Source: Chloroflexota bacterium (lineage in GTDB: Bacteria; Chloroflexota; Dehalococcoidia; UBA2247; RBG-13-53-26). Taken from it: a stretch of DNA of 64,000 nucleotides. The stretch spans positions 1 to 64,000 of the forward strand of contig VGOM01000004.1 in assembly GCA_016875915.1 (NCBI GenBank). The letters run 5' to 3'. Below the pieces are notes generated by a model that searched no databases, was not told the DNA's origin, and worked only from the letters and a program-made list of their open reading frames with translations. Made by a program: the position numbers and the translations under genes. The stretch's first letter is position 1; each line of letters opens with the position of its first letter. This document shows, piece after piece, positions 28,293 through 37,491 of the stretch.

Positions 28293-29951
28293 ATGGTTAA
28301 AGGCAAGATCGCCGGCGCGCTCAGGGAGGCTGTCATAGAGGCTCAGCGGCAGGAGTTGCTGCCCTCGGTGGCGCTGCCCGACATCGTCGTGGAACGGCCG
28401 CAGAGCACCGCCCACGGCGACTATGCCTGCAGCTCACCCCTGAAGCTGGCCCGGATCATGGGCCTCAATCCCCTGCAGATCGCCGAGAGGGTGGCCCATC
28501 TCATCGCCCCCCTCCCGGAGGTGGAGAAGGTTGAGGTGGCCCGCCCCGGCTTCATCAATTTCACCCTGAGGAGGGATTGGCTTGCCCGTGAGGTGGAGGC
28601 CATCAGGCACGCCGGCCGGGACTACGGCGGCGTTGACCTGGGCCGGGGCCGGAGGGTGCAACTGGAGTTCGTCAGCGTCAACCCCACCGGCCCGCTCCAT
28701 GTCGGCCATGGCAGGGGGGCCATCCTGGGCGATACCCTGGCCAATGTGCTGGCTGCCTCCGGCTACTCCGTTGAGAGGGAGTACTACGTCAACGACGCCG
28801 GCGGCCAGATAGATGCCTTCTACCGCTCCCTGTACGCCCGCTGTCAGCAGGAGGCCGGGCGGCAGGAGGAGATTCCCCAGGACGGCTACCGGGGCGACTA
28901 CGTGGTGGAGCTGGCCCGGCAGATCATGGCCGAGAAGGGCGACGCCCTTCTCGTGATGCCCCGGGAGGAAGCCGTGGCCGAGATAGGCCGGATCGGCCTG
29001 CTCCGGGTCATGGAATCGATCAGGGCCGACCTTGAGTTGCTTGGAGTGAACTTCGACGTCTGGTTCAGCGAGAAGAGCCTCTATGACACGGGACAGTACC
29101 AGCAGACCATGTCCCTGCTTCGGGCCGGGGGGCATATGGGGGAGAAGGAAGGGGCGGTCTGGTTCGCCTCTTCCGAGCTGGGAGATGACAAGGACAACGT
29201 CCTGGTCCGCAGCAACGGAGTGCCCACCTACTTTGCCTCAGACGTGGCCTACCACTACAACAAGTTCGTTGCCCGGCAGTTCGACACGGTGATCAACATC
29301 TGGGGTGCTGATCATCAGGGCCACGTCCCCAGGATGAAGGCAGTGCTCAGGGCACTGGACATCGACCCCGCCCGGCTTCAGATCATCATCACCCAGATGG
29401 TCACCCTCAGGCGCGGCGGTGTTGAGTTGCGCATATCCAAGCGCAGCGGGGAACTGGTCACCCTCAGGGAGGTGGTGGATGAGGTCGGCGCTGACGCCTG
29501 CCGCTTCGTCTTCCTGTCCCGCTCCACTGACAGCCAGATGGACTTCGATCTGGAGCTGGCCAAGAAGGAGTCGGCGGAAAACCCGGTCTACTATGTCCAG
29601 TACGCCCATGCCCGGATCGCCAGCATCCTGCGTATGGCGGCGGAGCGGAACATCGATATCAGCCGCGGGGATGTCTCGCTGCTGGTCACCGAGCCGGAGT
29701 TGGGCCTGATCCGGAGGATGATCGAGCTGCCGGAGGTTGTGGAGATCGTGGCCGCCAATCTTGAGCCGCACCATCTGCCCCACTATGCGCTGGAGCTGGC
29801 CACGGCCTTCCACGGCTTCTACAGAGACTGCCGGGTGATCTCCGAGGATGAGGCGCTGACCGCCGCCCGGCTGAAGCTGGTGGACGCGGCCAGGATAGTC
29901 CTGGCCAGAACCCTGTCCCTCATGGGCATGACCGCTCCGGAACGGATGTAG
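28293..29951 (+). CDS. argS: arginyl-tRNA synthetase
   Basis: Class I synthetase charging tRNA-Arg, 552 residues. The N-terminal Add-1 domain precedes NPTGPLHVGHGRGAILGD with the HIGH-type motif HVGH near residue 132. YYVNDAGGQIDAF, a KMSKS-region variant SKRSGELVTL and DACRFVFLSRSTDSQMDFDL follow. The DALR anticodon-binding domain ends the protein. It starts 42 bp after recG on the same strand, behind GAAGGTGAG. Confidence 0.97.
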   Translation: MVKGKIAGALREAVIEAQRQELLPSVALPDIVVERPQSTAHGDYACSSPLKLARIMGLNPLQIAERVAHLIAPLPEVEKVEVARPGFINFTLRRDWLAREVEAIRHAGRDYGGVDLGRGRRVQLEFVSVNPTGPLHVGHGRGAILGDTLANVLAASGYSVEREYYVNDAGGQIDAFYRSLYARCQQEAGRQEEIPQDGYRGDYVVELARQIMAEKGDALLVMPREEAVAEIGRIGLLRVMESIRADLELLGVNFDVWFSEKSLYDTGQYQQTMSLLRAGGHMGEKEGAVWFASSELGDDKDNVLVRSNGVPTYFASDVAYHYNKFVARQFDTVINIWGADHQGHVPRMKAVLRALDIDPARLQIIITQMVTLRRGGVELRISKRSGELVTLREVVDEVGADACRFVFLSRSTDSQMDFDLELAKKESAENPVYYVQYAHARIASILRMAAERNIDISRGDVSLLVTEPELGLIRRMIELPEVVEIVAANLEPHHLPHYALELATAFHGFYRDCRVISEDEALTAARLKLVDAARIVLARTLSLMGMTAPERM

Positions 29952-29975
29952 TCCCCGCCGGCACGCTCCTCGTGC

Positions 29976-31007
29976 TCAGAGCTTGTGGGCCTGCCTGACC
30001 TGCTGGATGACGGCCCCGGTGTCCGGCTCCCTGGTCCCGCCGGCGGGCTGCCCCAGGGGATCTTCGATCTCCGTCTTCCCCAGAAGAACGTCGAAGGTGG
30101 CCTTGACCGAGTAGGGCAGGGCCCTGAGGTGGTAGCCTCCTTCCAGGGTCAGGACCAGCCGGTCCTGGCACAGGTCCGCGGCCAGCTTCTTCAGCAGGGA
30201 GACCATCCGGGCGAAGCCGCTGACGGTGAGCTGCATGTAGGAGATGGAATCCGCCCAGTGAGCATCGTATCCCGCCGAGACCAGGATCAGCTCGGGCCTG
30301 AAGCGCTGTGCCAGAGGCAGGAGCACCTGCTGGAATACCTCGAGGTAGGACTCATCGCCGCAGCCCGGCGGCAGCGGCACGTTGGCGGTGGTCCCCGCCC
30401 CCTTCCCCGTACCGGTCTCGGTGATCCGGCCCGTCCCGGGGTAGAGCGGCCACTGGTGGACCGAGAAGAAGAACACCGACGGGTCATCATAGAAGATGTC
30501 CTGAGTGCCGTTGCCGTGGTGGACGTCGAAGTCGGCGATGAGCACCCGGCTCAGCCCATGCTTCCTCACGGCCTGCCGGGCCGCCACAGCGATGTTGTTG
30601 AAGAGGCAAAACCCCCCGGCGTCGCTGCCGGTGGCGTGGTGTCCCGGCGGCCTGACCAGCGCGAAGGCGCTCCGCACATCCCCTCTGAGAACTGTCTCCG
30701 CAGCCTGGAGCACTCCCCCGGCGGCATGGAGGGCCGCTTCATATGAGCGGGAAGACACCACGGTGTCGGCGTCCAGCCAGCCCCCGCCGGCGCGGGCGGC
30801 GGCCTCGATCTGCGAGATGTGCGCTGCTGAGTGCACCGCGAGAAGGTCGTCCATCGAGGCTGGCTGGGCGGGGATCTGAACTAGCTCCTCCTTGACGCCG
30901 CTCTGCTCCAGCAGTGCCAGGATGTGCTCCAGCCTGCTGGCGTTCTCAGGGTGCTGTCCGGTGTCATGCTCCAGGTAGACCGGATGGCAGACCATGCCTG
31001 CTTTCAT
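29976..31007 (-). CDS. histone deacetylase-family amidohydrolase
   Basis: Zinc amidohydrolase of the arginase/deacetylase fold, 343 residues. The charge-relay and zinc ligands are visible: RPPGHHATG near residue 118, IADFDVHHGNGTQ near 156, and SAGYDAHWAD near 233 (second zinc Asp), with the catalytic Tyr in EGGYHLRAL. In bacteria such enzymes deacetylate acetyl-lysine proteins (AcuC) or acetylpolyamines; the substrate is not predictable here. GGAGGGG lies upstream of the ATG. It is the last gene of the minus-strand operon after pabC. Confidence 0.9.
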   Translation of the reverse strand: MKAGMVCHPVYLEHDTGQHPENASRLEHILALLEQSGVKEELVQIPAQPASMDDLLAVHSAAHISQIEAAARAGGGWLDADTVVSSRSYEAALHAAGGVLQAAETVLRGDVRSAFALVRPPGHHATGSDAGGFCLFNNIAVAARQAVRKHGLSRVLIADFDVHHGNGTQDIFYDDPSVFFFSVHQWPLYPGTGRITETGTGKGAGTTANVPLPPGCGDESYLEVFQQVLLPLAQRFRPELILVSAGYDAHWADSISYMQLTVSGFARMVSLLKKLAADLCQDRLVLTLEGGYHLRALPYSVKATFDVLLGKTEIEDPLGQPAGGTREPDTGAVIQQVRQAHKL

Positions 31008-31056
31008 CAGGACCCCTCCCTCAGTCGCTCCCCCGGCGCTGCCGGCTGGCGCCTGT

Positions 31057-31920
31057 TCAATGGCTCGCCGTGCGGCCGGCGGCCGCCACCATCTCCCGGT
31101 AGGCGGCGGTCAGCCTGGCGGTGACCTTGCCCGGCACGCCCCGGCCCACGGCCTGCCCCCCGAACGACGTGATGGGCATGATCTCGATGAGCGAGTTGGT
31201 GCAGAAGGCCTCGTCGGCCGAGATGAACTCGCCGGGATCTATCCTGCATTCTGCGGCGTCCAGGCCCGCCGAGCGGGCCAGTTCCAGAACCGCGCCCCGG
31301 GTGATTCCGGGCAGGATGCCGCTGTCCTCTCCGGGGGTGCGCAGGGTGTTGCCGGAGACCAGGAAGACGTTGCTGGTGCTGCCTTCACCAACGAACCCCT
31401 GCTCGTTGAGCATGATCGCCTCGTCGTCCCCGGCCAGCCGGGCCTCCCTCCGGGCGAGCAGATTGTCCAGGCAGCTCAGCGACTTCAGCCCCGAGAGCGG
31501 GGAACGGGTGTTCCGTCTGATGGTGGACAGCACCGCCCGGAATCCCTGACGGTAGACGGCGTCGGCATGGGGCACGTAGTCACGGGCGGTGATCAACAGG
31601 GTCGGTTCCCGGCAGGCAGTCATGTCCGGCACCGGCTCTCCCCGCCCGCCCGAGAGGGTCAGCCGGATCCTGGCGTTGCCCAGGTGATTGGCCTCCATGG
31701 TCTCATGGATGGCCCGGGAGAGATCGGGCAGGTGGTCCATTCCCAGGCCGAGGAATGCCGCCGCGCGGCGCAGCCTGGCCAGGTGCGCCTCCAGGCGGAA
31801 GACGTGTCCCGAATAGGCCCGCATGGTCTCGAACAGGCCGTAGCCGTAGAGGAATCCGTGATCCATGGGGGAGAGGTGGGCCTCAGACAGGGGCACCAGG
31901 GATCCGTTCAGACAGACCAT
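31057..31920 (-). CDS. pabC: aminotransferase class IV, probable 4-amino-4-deoxychorismate lyase
   Basis: PLP fold-type IV protein of about 287 residues: VCLNGSLVPLSEAHLSPMDHGFLYGYGLFETMR at the N-terminus spans positions 31915-31817. The PLP Lys lies in the SGLKSLSCLDNLLAR region, and NEQGFVGEGSTSNVFLV follows. This is the common pattern of PabC and branched-chain aminotransferases. Position directly after pabA and pabB supports PabC, completing p-aminobenzoate synthesis for folate. An in-frame GTG at 31929 is an alternative start. Confidence 0.8.
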   Translation of the reverse strand: MVCLNGSLVPLSEAHLSPMDHGFLYGYGLFETMRAYSGHVFRLEAHLARLRRAAAFLGLGMDHLPDLSRAIHETMEANHLGNARIRLTLSGGRGEPVPDMTACREPTLLITARDYVPHADAVYRQGFRAVLSTIRRNTRSPLSGLKSLSCLDNLLARREARLAGDDEAIMLNEQGFVGEGSTSNVFLVSGNTLRTPGEDSGILPGITRGAVLELARSAGLDAAECRIDPGEFISADEAFCTNSLIEIMPITSFGGQAVGRGVPGKVTARLTAAYREMVAAAGRTASH

Positions 31921-31963
31921 CTCTTGCACGGGCTTGCCCCCACTTCGTTGTGCCGGGGTCAGT

Positions 31964-32536
31964 TCAACAGGGCGGCGACAGATTCAGGAAGTTGCTCAGC
32001 AGCTTGTGGCCGGCGCTGGTCAGGATCGACTCGGGATGAAACTGAACGCCCTCCACGATGCAGTCCCTGTGCCGCACCGCCATGATCTCTCCGCCGTCTG
32101 TCCTGGCGGAGACCTCCAGACAGGAGGGTACGGTATCCGTCTTGATGCCCAGCGAGTGGTAGCGGCCCGCCTCGATAGGGCTGGGCAGGTCCCGGAAGAT
32201 GGTCCGGCCGTCGTGGTGGATCAGGGAGGTCTTGCCGTGCATGGGATGGTAGCGGGTGATGGTGCCGCCGTACACGTGGCCGATGCACTGGTGCCCCAGG
32301 CAGACCCCCAGTATGGGGATGCGTCCGGCGAAACGGGAGATCACCTCGTTGGAGATGCCGGCGTCCAGGGGCGTGCCCGGTCCCGGCGAGATGACGATGT
32401 GGGTCGGTGACAGGCCCTCGATGTCTTCCAGGGCGACGCGGTTGTTGCGGTGGACGACGGAGTCCCAGCCCAGCTCGCCCAGGTACTGGGCCAGGTTGTA
32501 CACGAAGGAATCGTAGTTGTCGATGATCAGGATCAT
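31964..32536 (-). CDS. pabA: glutamine amidotransferase of aminodeoxychorismate / anthranilate synthase
   Basis: Supplies ammonia from glutamine to PabB, and perhaps to TrpE. The 190-residue class I GATase shows LIIDNYDSFVYNLAQYL, SPGPGTPLDAG, the nucleophile Cys in PILGVCLGHQCIG near residue 79, and the His-Glu pair in GVQFHPESIL. It overlaps the end of pabB by 4 bp. The trp operon at 59 kb lacks its own trpG, so this subunit may be shared by both synthases, as known in some bacteria. Confidence 0.92.
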   Translation of the reverse strand: MILIIDNYDSFVYNLAQYLGELGWDSVVHRNNRVALEDIEGLSPTHIVISPGPGTPLDAGISNEVISRFAGRIPILGVCLGHQCIGHVYGGTITRYHPMHGKTSLIHHDGRTIFRDLPSPIEAGRYHSLGIKTDTVPSCLEVSARTDGGEIMAVRHRDCIVEGVQFHPESILTSAGHKLLSNFLNLSPPC

Positions 32537-33993
32537 CCGGCCACCGCCAGCTCAGGGGACAGCCCCAGGGCCTGAAAGAGGGCCCTGGCCTTGTCCAGGG
32601 TCTCCTGGTACTCGGCGTCCGGGTCGGAATCGTAGGTCACCGCCCCGCCCACCTGGAGGAAGGCCCGGCCGTTCCTCACCAGTATGGTCCGGATGACGAT
32701 GTTCAGGTCCATGGTGTCGCCGAAGCCCAGGTAGCCGATGGAACCGGTATAGATGCTCCTCCGGGTGGGCTCCAGCTCGTCGATGATCTCCATGGCACGG
32801 ACCTTGGGCGCCCCGGTGATCGAGCCTCCGGGGAAACTGGCCTTGAGCAGATCGATGCGGTTCTTCTCCGGGCGCAGTCTGCCTTCCACGCAGGAAGTGA
32901 GCTGGAATACTGTAGCATACTTCTCCAGCGTCCACAATTCCCGCACCCTCACCGTGCCGGAGCGGCAGACCCGGCCCAGGTCGTTTCGCTCCAGGTCCAC
33001 GATCATCACATTCTCTGCTCTGTCCTTGGCGCTTGTCTGCAGCTCCCGGGCCAGGGCTTCATCCTGGGCGGGTGACTTGCCCCGGGGGCGGGTGCCCTTC
33101 ATGGGACGGGTTTCCACCAGGCCGCCATTGACCTTGAGGAACCTCTCTGGCGAGGCGCAGACCACGGTCACATCGTCGAGGTTGAGGTAGGCCGCGAAGG
33201 GGGCCGGATTGATCCCCTTGAGCCGCTGGTACAGCTCGTAGGGGGGCAGGGGCAGATCGGCGTCGAAGCGCTGGGACAGGTTGACCTGGAAGATGTCTCC
33301 CCTGGCGATGTACTCCCTGGCCGCCTCCACGGCCCTGAGGTAGTCGCCGCGGCTGAAGTTGGAGCGCAGCCTTATCTCCGGCCTGCCCTGGCTGCCGCCG
33401 GACGCGGGGTCGGCGGGAGACGGCGGTGACCGAAGGGGTGGGCCATGGGCGGACAGCAGCCGTTCCCTGGTCTCCTTCAGCCGGCGGTGGGCCCGTGCCA
33501 GCCTCTTCTCCTCGTCCTGCTCCGGGAAGCCGGTGGAGGCGATGTAGGCCCGGTTCTCCAGGTGATCGAAGGTGACCGCCAGATCGTAGAGGGCCATGCA
33601 GCATTCCGGCAGTGACAGGTCGTCCACGGCGGTGCGGGGCAGCTTCTCGATCAGATTGCAGAGGTCATAGCTGAGATAGCCCACCGCCCCGCCGGGGAAG
33701 GGCGTGGGGCACGGTCCGGGCTCAAGCTCGTAGCGGCGCAGCAGTGCGTCCAGGGTGTCGAAGGGGCTGGCCGCGGTCAACCGCTCGCCGCCGGGGCCGG
33801 TGATGCTCAGCCGGCTGTCGTGGCTCTTCAGGACCAGGAAGGGATTGCTGCCCATGAAGGAGTAGCGGCCCAGGTTCATCTCGTTCATGCCGCTGTCCAG
33901 GAAGAAGCTGAACGGCTCCTGGCGGAAGACCTCGAAGGGGCGGGTGGCGCCGACGGGGATATGGATCTCCTCGATGAGAGGGTAGCGTCTCAA
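32533..33993 (-). CDS. pabB: aminodeoxychorismate synthase component I
   Basis: Converts chorismate plus ammonia to 4-amino-4-deoxychorismate. The 486-residue chorismate-binding protein carries TRPMKGTRPRG. The Lys in this motif is the PabB nucleophile, whereas TrpE has Ala, which separates it from the trpE at 59 kb. GGAVGYLSYDL, SPERFLKVNGG, MIVDLERNDLGRV and FPGGSITGAPKVRAMEII complete the family pattern. The longer open frame overlaps the upstream gene. TTG 33993-33991, 4 nt after the preceding stop and behind AGAGGGA, is the likely start. Confidence 0.92.
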   Translation of the reverse strand: MRRYPLIEEIHIPVGATRPFEVFRQEPFSFFLDSGMNEMNLGRYSFMGSNPFLVLKSHDSRLSITGPGGERLTAASPFDTLDALLRRYELEPGPCPTPFPGGAVGYLSYDLCNLIEKLPRTAVDDLSLPECCMALYDLAVTFDHLENRAYIASTGFPEQDEEKRLARAHRRLKETRERLLSAHGPPLRSPPSPADPASGGSQGRPEIRLRSNFSRGDYLRAVEAAREYIARGDIFQVNLSQRFDADLPLPPYELYQRLKGINPAPFAAYLNLDDVTVVCASPERFLKVNGGLVETRPMKGTRPRGKSPAQDEALARELQTSAKDRAENVMIVDLERNDLGRVCRSGTVRVRELWTLEKYATVFQLTSCVEGRLRPEKNRIDLLKASFPGGSITGAPKVRAMEIIDELEPTRRSIYTGSIGYLGFGDTMDLNIVIRTILVRNGRAFLQVGGAVTYDSDPDAEYQETLDKARALFQALGLSPELAVAG

Positions 33994-33997
33994 GCGG

Positions 33998-35920
33998 TCA
34001 GTCCCTCTGTCCCTTCGCCCCGGCCAGAAGTCCCCGCGTGCCCAGTTCGGCGGCGATGTCCCCCAGCCCCAGCTCCTCCAGCCTGGCCGCCGTCGGCAGG
34101 CCGGTGGCTGCATCCCAGCCCCGCAGCTGGTAGTACTCGTCCTTGGTCCTCTCGAATCCGGCCCGGTCCACCACCGTGCCCTTTCGAGAGATCAGCTTCC
34201 CCGCCTTGCCGGGCACCAGGCACTGCGCGTTGGTGGAGTTGGTCTTCAGGGGCCGGACGTGCCATTCGGCGGGCAGCTGGTCGTCCTCCCTGCCCCGGTG
34301 CCCTTCCTTGATCAGGATGGCCCTCTGCAGGTTGAGGACCCTCTCCCCCATCCGGTAGAGACCCTCTTCGTCAACCTCATCCCCGGTGACTGCGGAGAGG
34401 ATCTGGCTCTCCAGGGAGGGATCGCCGGTGTGGCCGGGGGAATCCTTGACCGTCAGGGCAGGCCACATCCAGTCGCACAGGATGAGGCATTCCTTGGCAT
34501 ATTCCCGGTCCTGGATTCTCCGCGCGGCCAGCGCCTTGCCCTTCCAGGTGGTGAAGTCGGCGGCCATCTCGCCCCCCCAGAACCTCCTGGCGATGCTCCG
34601 GAGCACCGGTGTGGATACATAGGCCCCGTCGACGCCCTTGATCCAGCTGACCCACTGGGCCAGGGGCAGGCCCACTTCGTGGAGCTGCTGTATGGGCTCC
34701 CGGGGCTCGGTGGCCCAGAGCAAGGCCGTGGTGATGTACAGTCTGGGGTCGTAGGGATCGATGTGTCTGATATGTGATTCCGCCTCAGGGCCCATGGAGG
34801 CGGCGGCCATGATCATGCCCCGGGCCAGGACATCGCCGAAGCCCTGCCGGAGAGAGATCATCTTCACCAGCGCTTCGATGAACTCCAGGCTGCCGATGCT
34901 GGACAGGGGCAGGCCCGTGCCGGCGTCGGTGAGCATGCCCGCCCTGCGGCCTCTGTTCAGCCAGCCGATCATGGCATCGACGGCCCAGGTGTCCAGTCCG
35001 AAGTCGTCGCAGAGCTTGTTGGCCTGGAAGGGCACCTCGTTCTTGCCGCCGTGGTGCTTGTAGGCCCAGGGTTGATAGAACAGGGCGGACTGGCACATGA
35101 ACTTGCCCTTCAACCCGCTCTCCGCCGAATACGTGGCCCTGAGGCAGTTGCCGATGCAGCCGTAGCAGGGGTCCTTCTTCATCCGTGGCCCGGCCACGCG
35201 GAAGTCCGTGCCCCAGGCCACGAACGCCCCCCTCTCCATGCCCCGGAAGCGCCGGGTCAGCTCCGCCAGTCTCTCTGGCTGAGCTACCCTGACCCCCTTC
35301 CCCGCAGCCCTGACGGCGACGGCCTTCAGCTTCTTCGAGCCCATGACCGCCCCCAGCCCGGCGGAGCCGCTGGCGTCGTTGTCGGCCAGTATGCTGGACA
35401 GGGCCACCAAATTCTCGCCGGCGGGCCCGATGGTGACCACCCTGACGCTGCTGCCCAGCCGTTCCTTGATCAGCCCCCTGGTCTCGATGGCCCCCTTGCC
35501 CCACAGCGCGGAGGCGTCCTGCAGTTCCACCGATCCGTCGTTGATGAACAGGCAGACCGGCTTCTCGGACTGGCCCAGAACCACCAGGGCGTCGTAGCCC
35601 GCGAACTTCAGCTCCGCCCCCCAGCGTCCTCCCAGATTGGAGTAGCAGAACCGCGGCGGGTCTGACAGTGGCGACTTGGCGCAGATGGTCCATCTGGAGC
35701 CGCCCAGAACGGGAATCCCGGCCAGCGGCCCGGTGGCGAAGATCAGGATGTTGGCCTCGTCGAAGGCGCCGGCCTGGGGCGGCACCGTATCCCAGTAGGC
35801 CCGGGCGGCGATGCCCCGGCCGCCCAGGAAGGCGGCGTAGTCGGAGGTGGGGATCACCCGGCTGTCGCCTGAGGACAGATCGACCGCAAGGATTCTGCCG
35901 GCGTAGCCGAAGTCGGACAT
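33998..35920 (-). CDS. aldehyde:ferredoxin oxidoreductase (tungstopterin type)
   Basis: Oxidises aldehydes to acids, or reduces acids, with ferredoxin. The 640 residues begin GYAGRILAVDLSSGDSRVIP and FLGGRGIAARAY, the AOR N-domain with the pterin-binding Arg. The 4Fe-4S cluster motif DPCYGCIGNCLRATY lies near residue 287 and a fourth Cys region CLILCDWMWP near 480. ATG 35920-35918 has AGGCGG upstream; an upstream in-frame extension is composed of intergenic sequence. It precedes pabB with a 4-nt gap. Substrate unknown; a link with the nearby CoA-transferase genes is possible but unproven. Confidence 0.92.
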   Translation of the reverse strand: MSDFGYAGRILAVDLSSGDSRVIPTSDYAAFLGGRGIAARAYWDTVPPQAGAFDEANILIFATGPLAGIPVLGGSRWTICAKSPLSDPPRFCYSNLGGRWGAELKFAGYDALVVLGQSEKPVCLFINDGSVELQDASALWGKGAIETRGLIKERLGSSVRVVTIGPAGENLVALSSILADNDASGSAGLGAVMGSKKLKAVAVRAAGKGVRVAQPERLAELTRRFRGMERGAFVAWGTDFRVAGPRMKKDPCYGCIGNCLRATYSAESGLKGKFMCQSALFYQPWAYKHHGGKNEVPFQANKLCDDFGLDTWAVDAMIGWLNRGRRAGMLTDAGTGLPLSSIGSLEFIEALVKMISLRQGFGDVLARGMIMAAASMGPEAESHIRHIDPYDPRLYITTALLWATEPREPIQQLHEVGLPLAQWVSWIKGVDGAYVSTPVLRSIARRFWGGEMAADFTTWKGKALAARRIQDREYAKECLILCDWMWPALTVKDSPGHTGDPSLESQILSAVTGDEVDEEGLYRMGERVLNLQRAILIKEGHRGREDDQLPAEWHVRPLKTNSTNAQCLVPGKAGKLISRKGTVVDRAGFERTKDEYYQLRGWDAATGLPTAARLEELGLGDIAAELGTRGLLAGAKGQRD

Positions 35921-36074
35921 CGTACCGCCTGGATGATGCGCCCTGACGCTGCCAAACGGGTCGCGGGTCAGCACTGTCAGGATACCATATTCAGCCGGAT
36001 TCAGGGATTGTGGCCGTGCCTGAGTGGTTGCTGCCCCTGGGTGAAGCATGACGTACTGGCGGCGCAGGCGCATG

Positions 36075-36103
36075 TTGACTATTTCCCAGTCTCCAACTAT
36101 CAT
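36075..36103 (+). promoter_or_regulatory. promoter of the CoA-transferase genes
   Basis: TTGACT (36075-36080), a 17-nt spacer and TATCAT (36098-36103). It lies in the 337-bp gap (35921-36257) between divergent operons, which otherwise shows no convincing gene. Predicted leader to GTG 36258 is about 148 nt. Confidence 0.6.
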
Positions 36104-36257
36104 GCGCAGTGCCATCTGCAGCGCAGTGTGGCCGCAGCACCGAGATACGCGACCATCGGGCCCGTACCCGCGCATCTGGCCAACCGCGGAGAGCCTACAC
36201 ACCGCCTTTGACAATCAGGAGCGGCCCTAGCCGCATCTTCCAGAGGGAGGTGCCAAT

Positions 36258-37478
36258 GTGGCAGAGCAACCCGAAGGTGCTTTGAGCGTGTACCGCGTCC
36301 TGGATCTGGCTGATATCAAGGGGGCATACTGCACCAGGCTGCTAGCAGACCAGGGTGCTGAGGTCATCAAGGTCGAGAGGCCGGAAGGTGGGTCACCGAC
36401 CCGGAGCATTCCACCGTTTGCCGGTGATGAGCCTCACGTTGAGCGGAGTCTTCAGTTCCTCTACCGCGACGCCAACAAGTTTGGGATAACCCTGGACTTG
36501 GAGCCGCCGGATGGAAGACACCTTCTCAAGAAACTGGTGGAGACTGCAGACGTCCTGGTGGAAACCTATCCACCGGGCTATATGGAGAGCCTGGGGCTTC
36601 ATTACGAAGCGCTCAAGGAAGTGAACCCCGGCCTTGTCATGGCTAGCATCACAGATTTCGGCCAGACCGGCCCGTACCGGGACTGGAAGGGTTCCAGTAT
36701 GGTTCATTGCGCCCTGAGCACCACCATGATCAGCAGTGGCTACTCTGACGGAGCACCTATCAACCTGCCAGGCATGCCGTCCTACGACGCGGCTTCGCTG
36801 ATAGCTGCTACCTCCATAATGGCGGCACTCTACCAGAGAGCCACCACAGGCTCGGGTCAATACTGTGACATCTCGGTGCACGAATGCTCGCGCCTTGGCC
36901 TCTACCCCTGGATGGTCCCAATCTACTCGTATGGCCTGAATCCTGGCAGTCCACCCCCTCCGCCAGAAGGGCGACTGGGAGCTGCCATCTACCCCGTGTA
37001 TCCCTGCAAAGATGGCTTCGTTCGGATAGTGGCTATCACCCCACCTCAATGGAAGGCCCTGGTTCGGGTGCTCGGCGAGCCCGAAGTGCTGCGCCTGCCC
37101 GCGTGGCAGGAGTTCATGTACCGGATTGCCAATGCCGCCGATCTCTATGCTCTCATGCTGGAATTCACCACCAAATACACCATGGCTGAGCTCTTCGAGG
37201 CGGGGGACCGGGAGGGTGTGCCCATTGCGCCCATCTATAGCCTGGACGATTTTGCCAACAGCTCCAACGCCAAGGCCAGAGGATTCTTCGTCGAAATGGA
37301 CCATCCGGTGGTGGGCAAATTTGCCTGTCCCGGGCCGCCCTATAAGTGGACGGGCACATCCTGCAGTGTCCGCCGCCCTGCACCGTGCCTCGGCGAGCAC
37401 AATGAGAGAGTGTACTGCCAGGAAATGGGGTTGACGAAAGATGATATGGCAGCCCTGAGATTGGCCGGGATCATCTAG
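36258..37478 (+). CDS. family III (CaiB/BaiF) CoA-transferase, first of a pair
   Basis: Moves CoA between carboxylic acids through an aspartyl-CoA thioester. The 406 residues begin with the family fold (VYRVLDLADIKGAYCTRLLADQGAEVIKVE at 36288-36377). The candidate catalytic Asp is Asp177 in MPSYDAASL. YPVYPCKDGFVRIV and a C-terminal GEHN segment are also typical. It starts with GTG behind AGAGGGAGG. A second CoA-transferase follows 13 bp downstream. Such neighbouring pairs form heteromers in benzylsuccinate-type (BbsEF) systems, which fits the glycyl radical enzyme nearby, though the actual acid is unknown. Confidence 0.92.
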   Translation: MAEQPEGALSVYRVLDLADIKGAYCTRLLADQGAEVIKVERPEGGSPTRSIPPFAGDEPHVERSLQFLYRDANKFGITLDLEPPDGRHLLKKLVETADVLVETYPPGYMESLGLHYEALKEVNPGLVMASITDFGQTGPYRDWKGSSMVHCALSTTMISSGYSDGAPINLPGMPSYDAASLIAATSIMAALYQRATTGSGQYCDISVHECSRLGLYPWMVPIYSYGLNPGSPPPPPEGRLGAAIYPVYPCKDGFVRIVAITPPQWKALVRVLGEPEVLRLPAWQEFMYRIANAADLYALMLEFTTKYTMAELFEAGDREGVPIAPIYSLDDFANSSNAKARGFFVEMDHPVVGKFACPGPPYKWTGTSCSVRRPAPCLGEHNERVYCQEMGLTKDDMAALRLAGII

Positions 37479-37491
37479 CGAGGAGGTCGGG

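Noticed and set aside
35933-36211. Open frames in the gap between the aldehyde oxidoreductase and the CoA-transferases
   Set aside because: They run across the promoter at 36075-36103 and lack start signals and conserved motifs.
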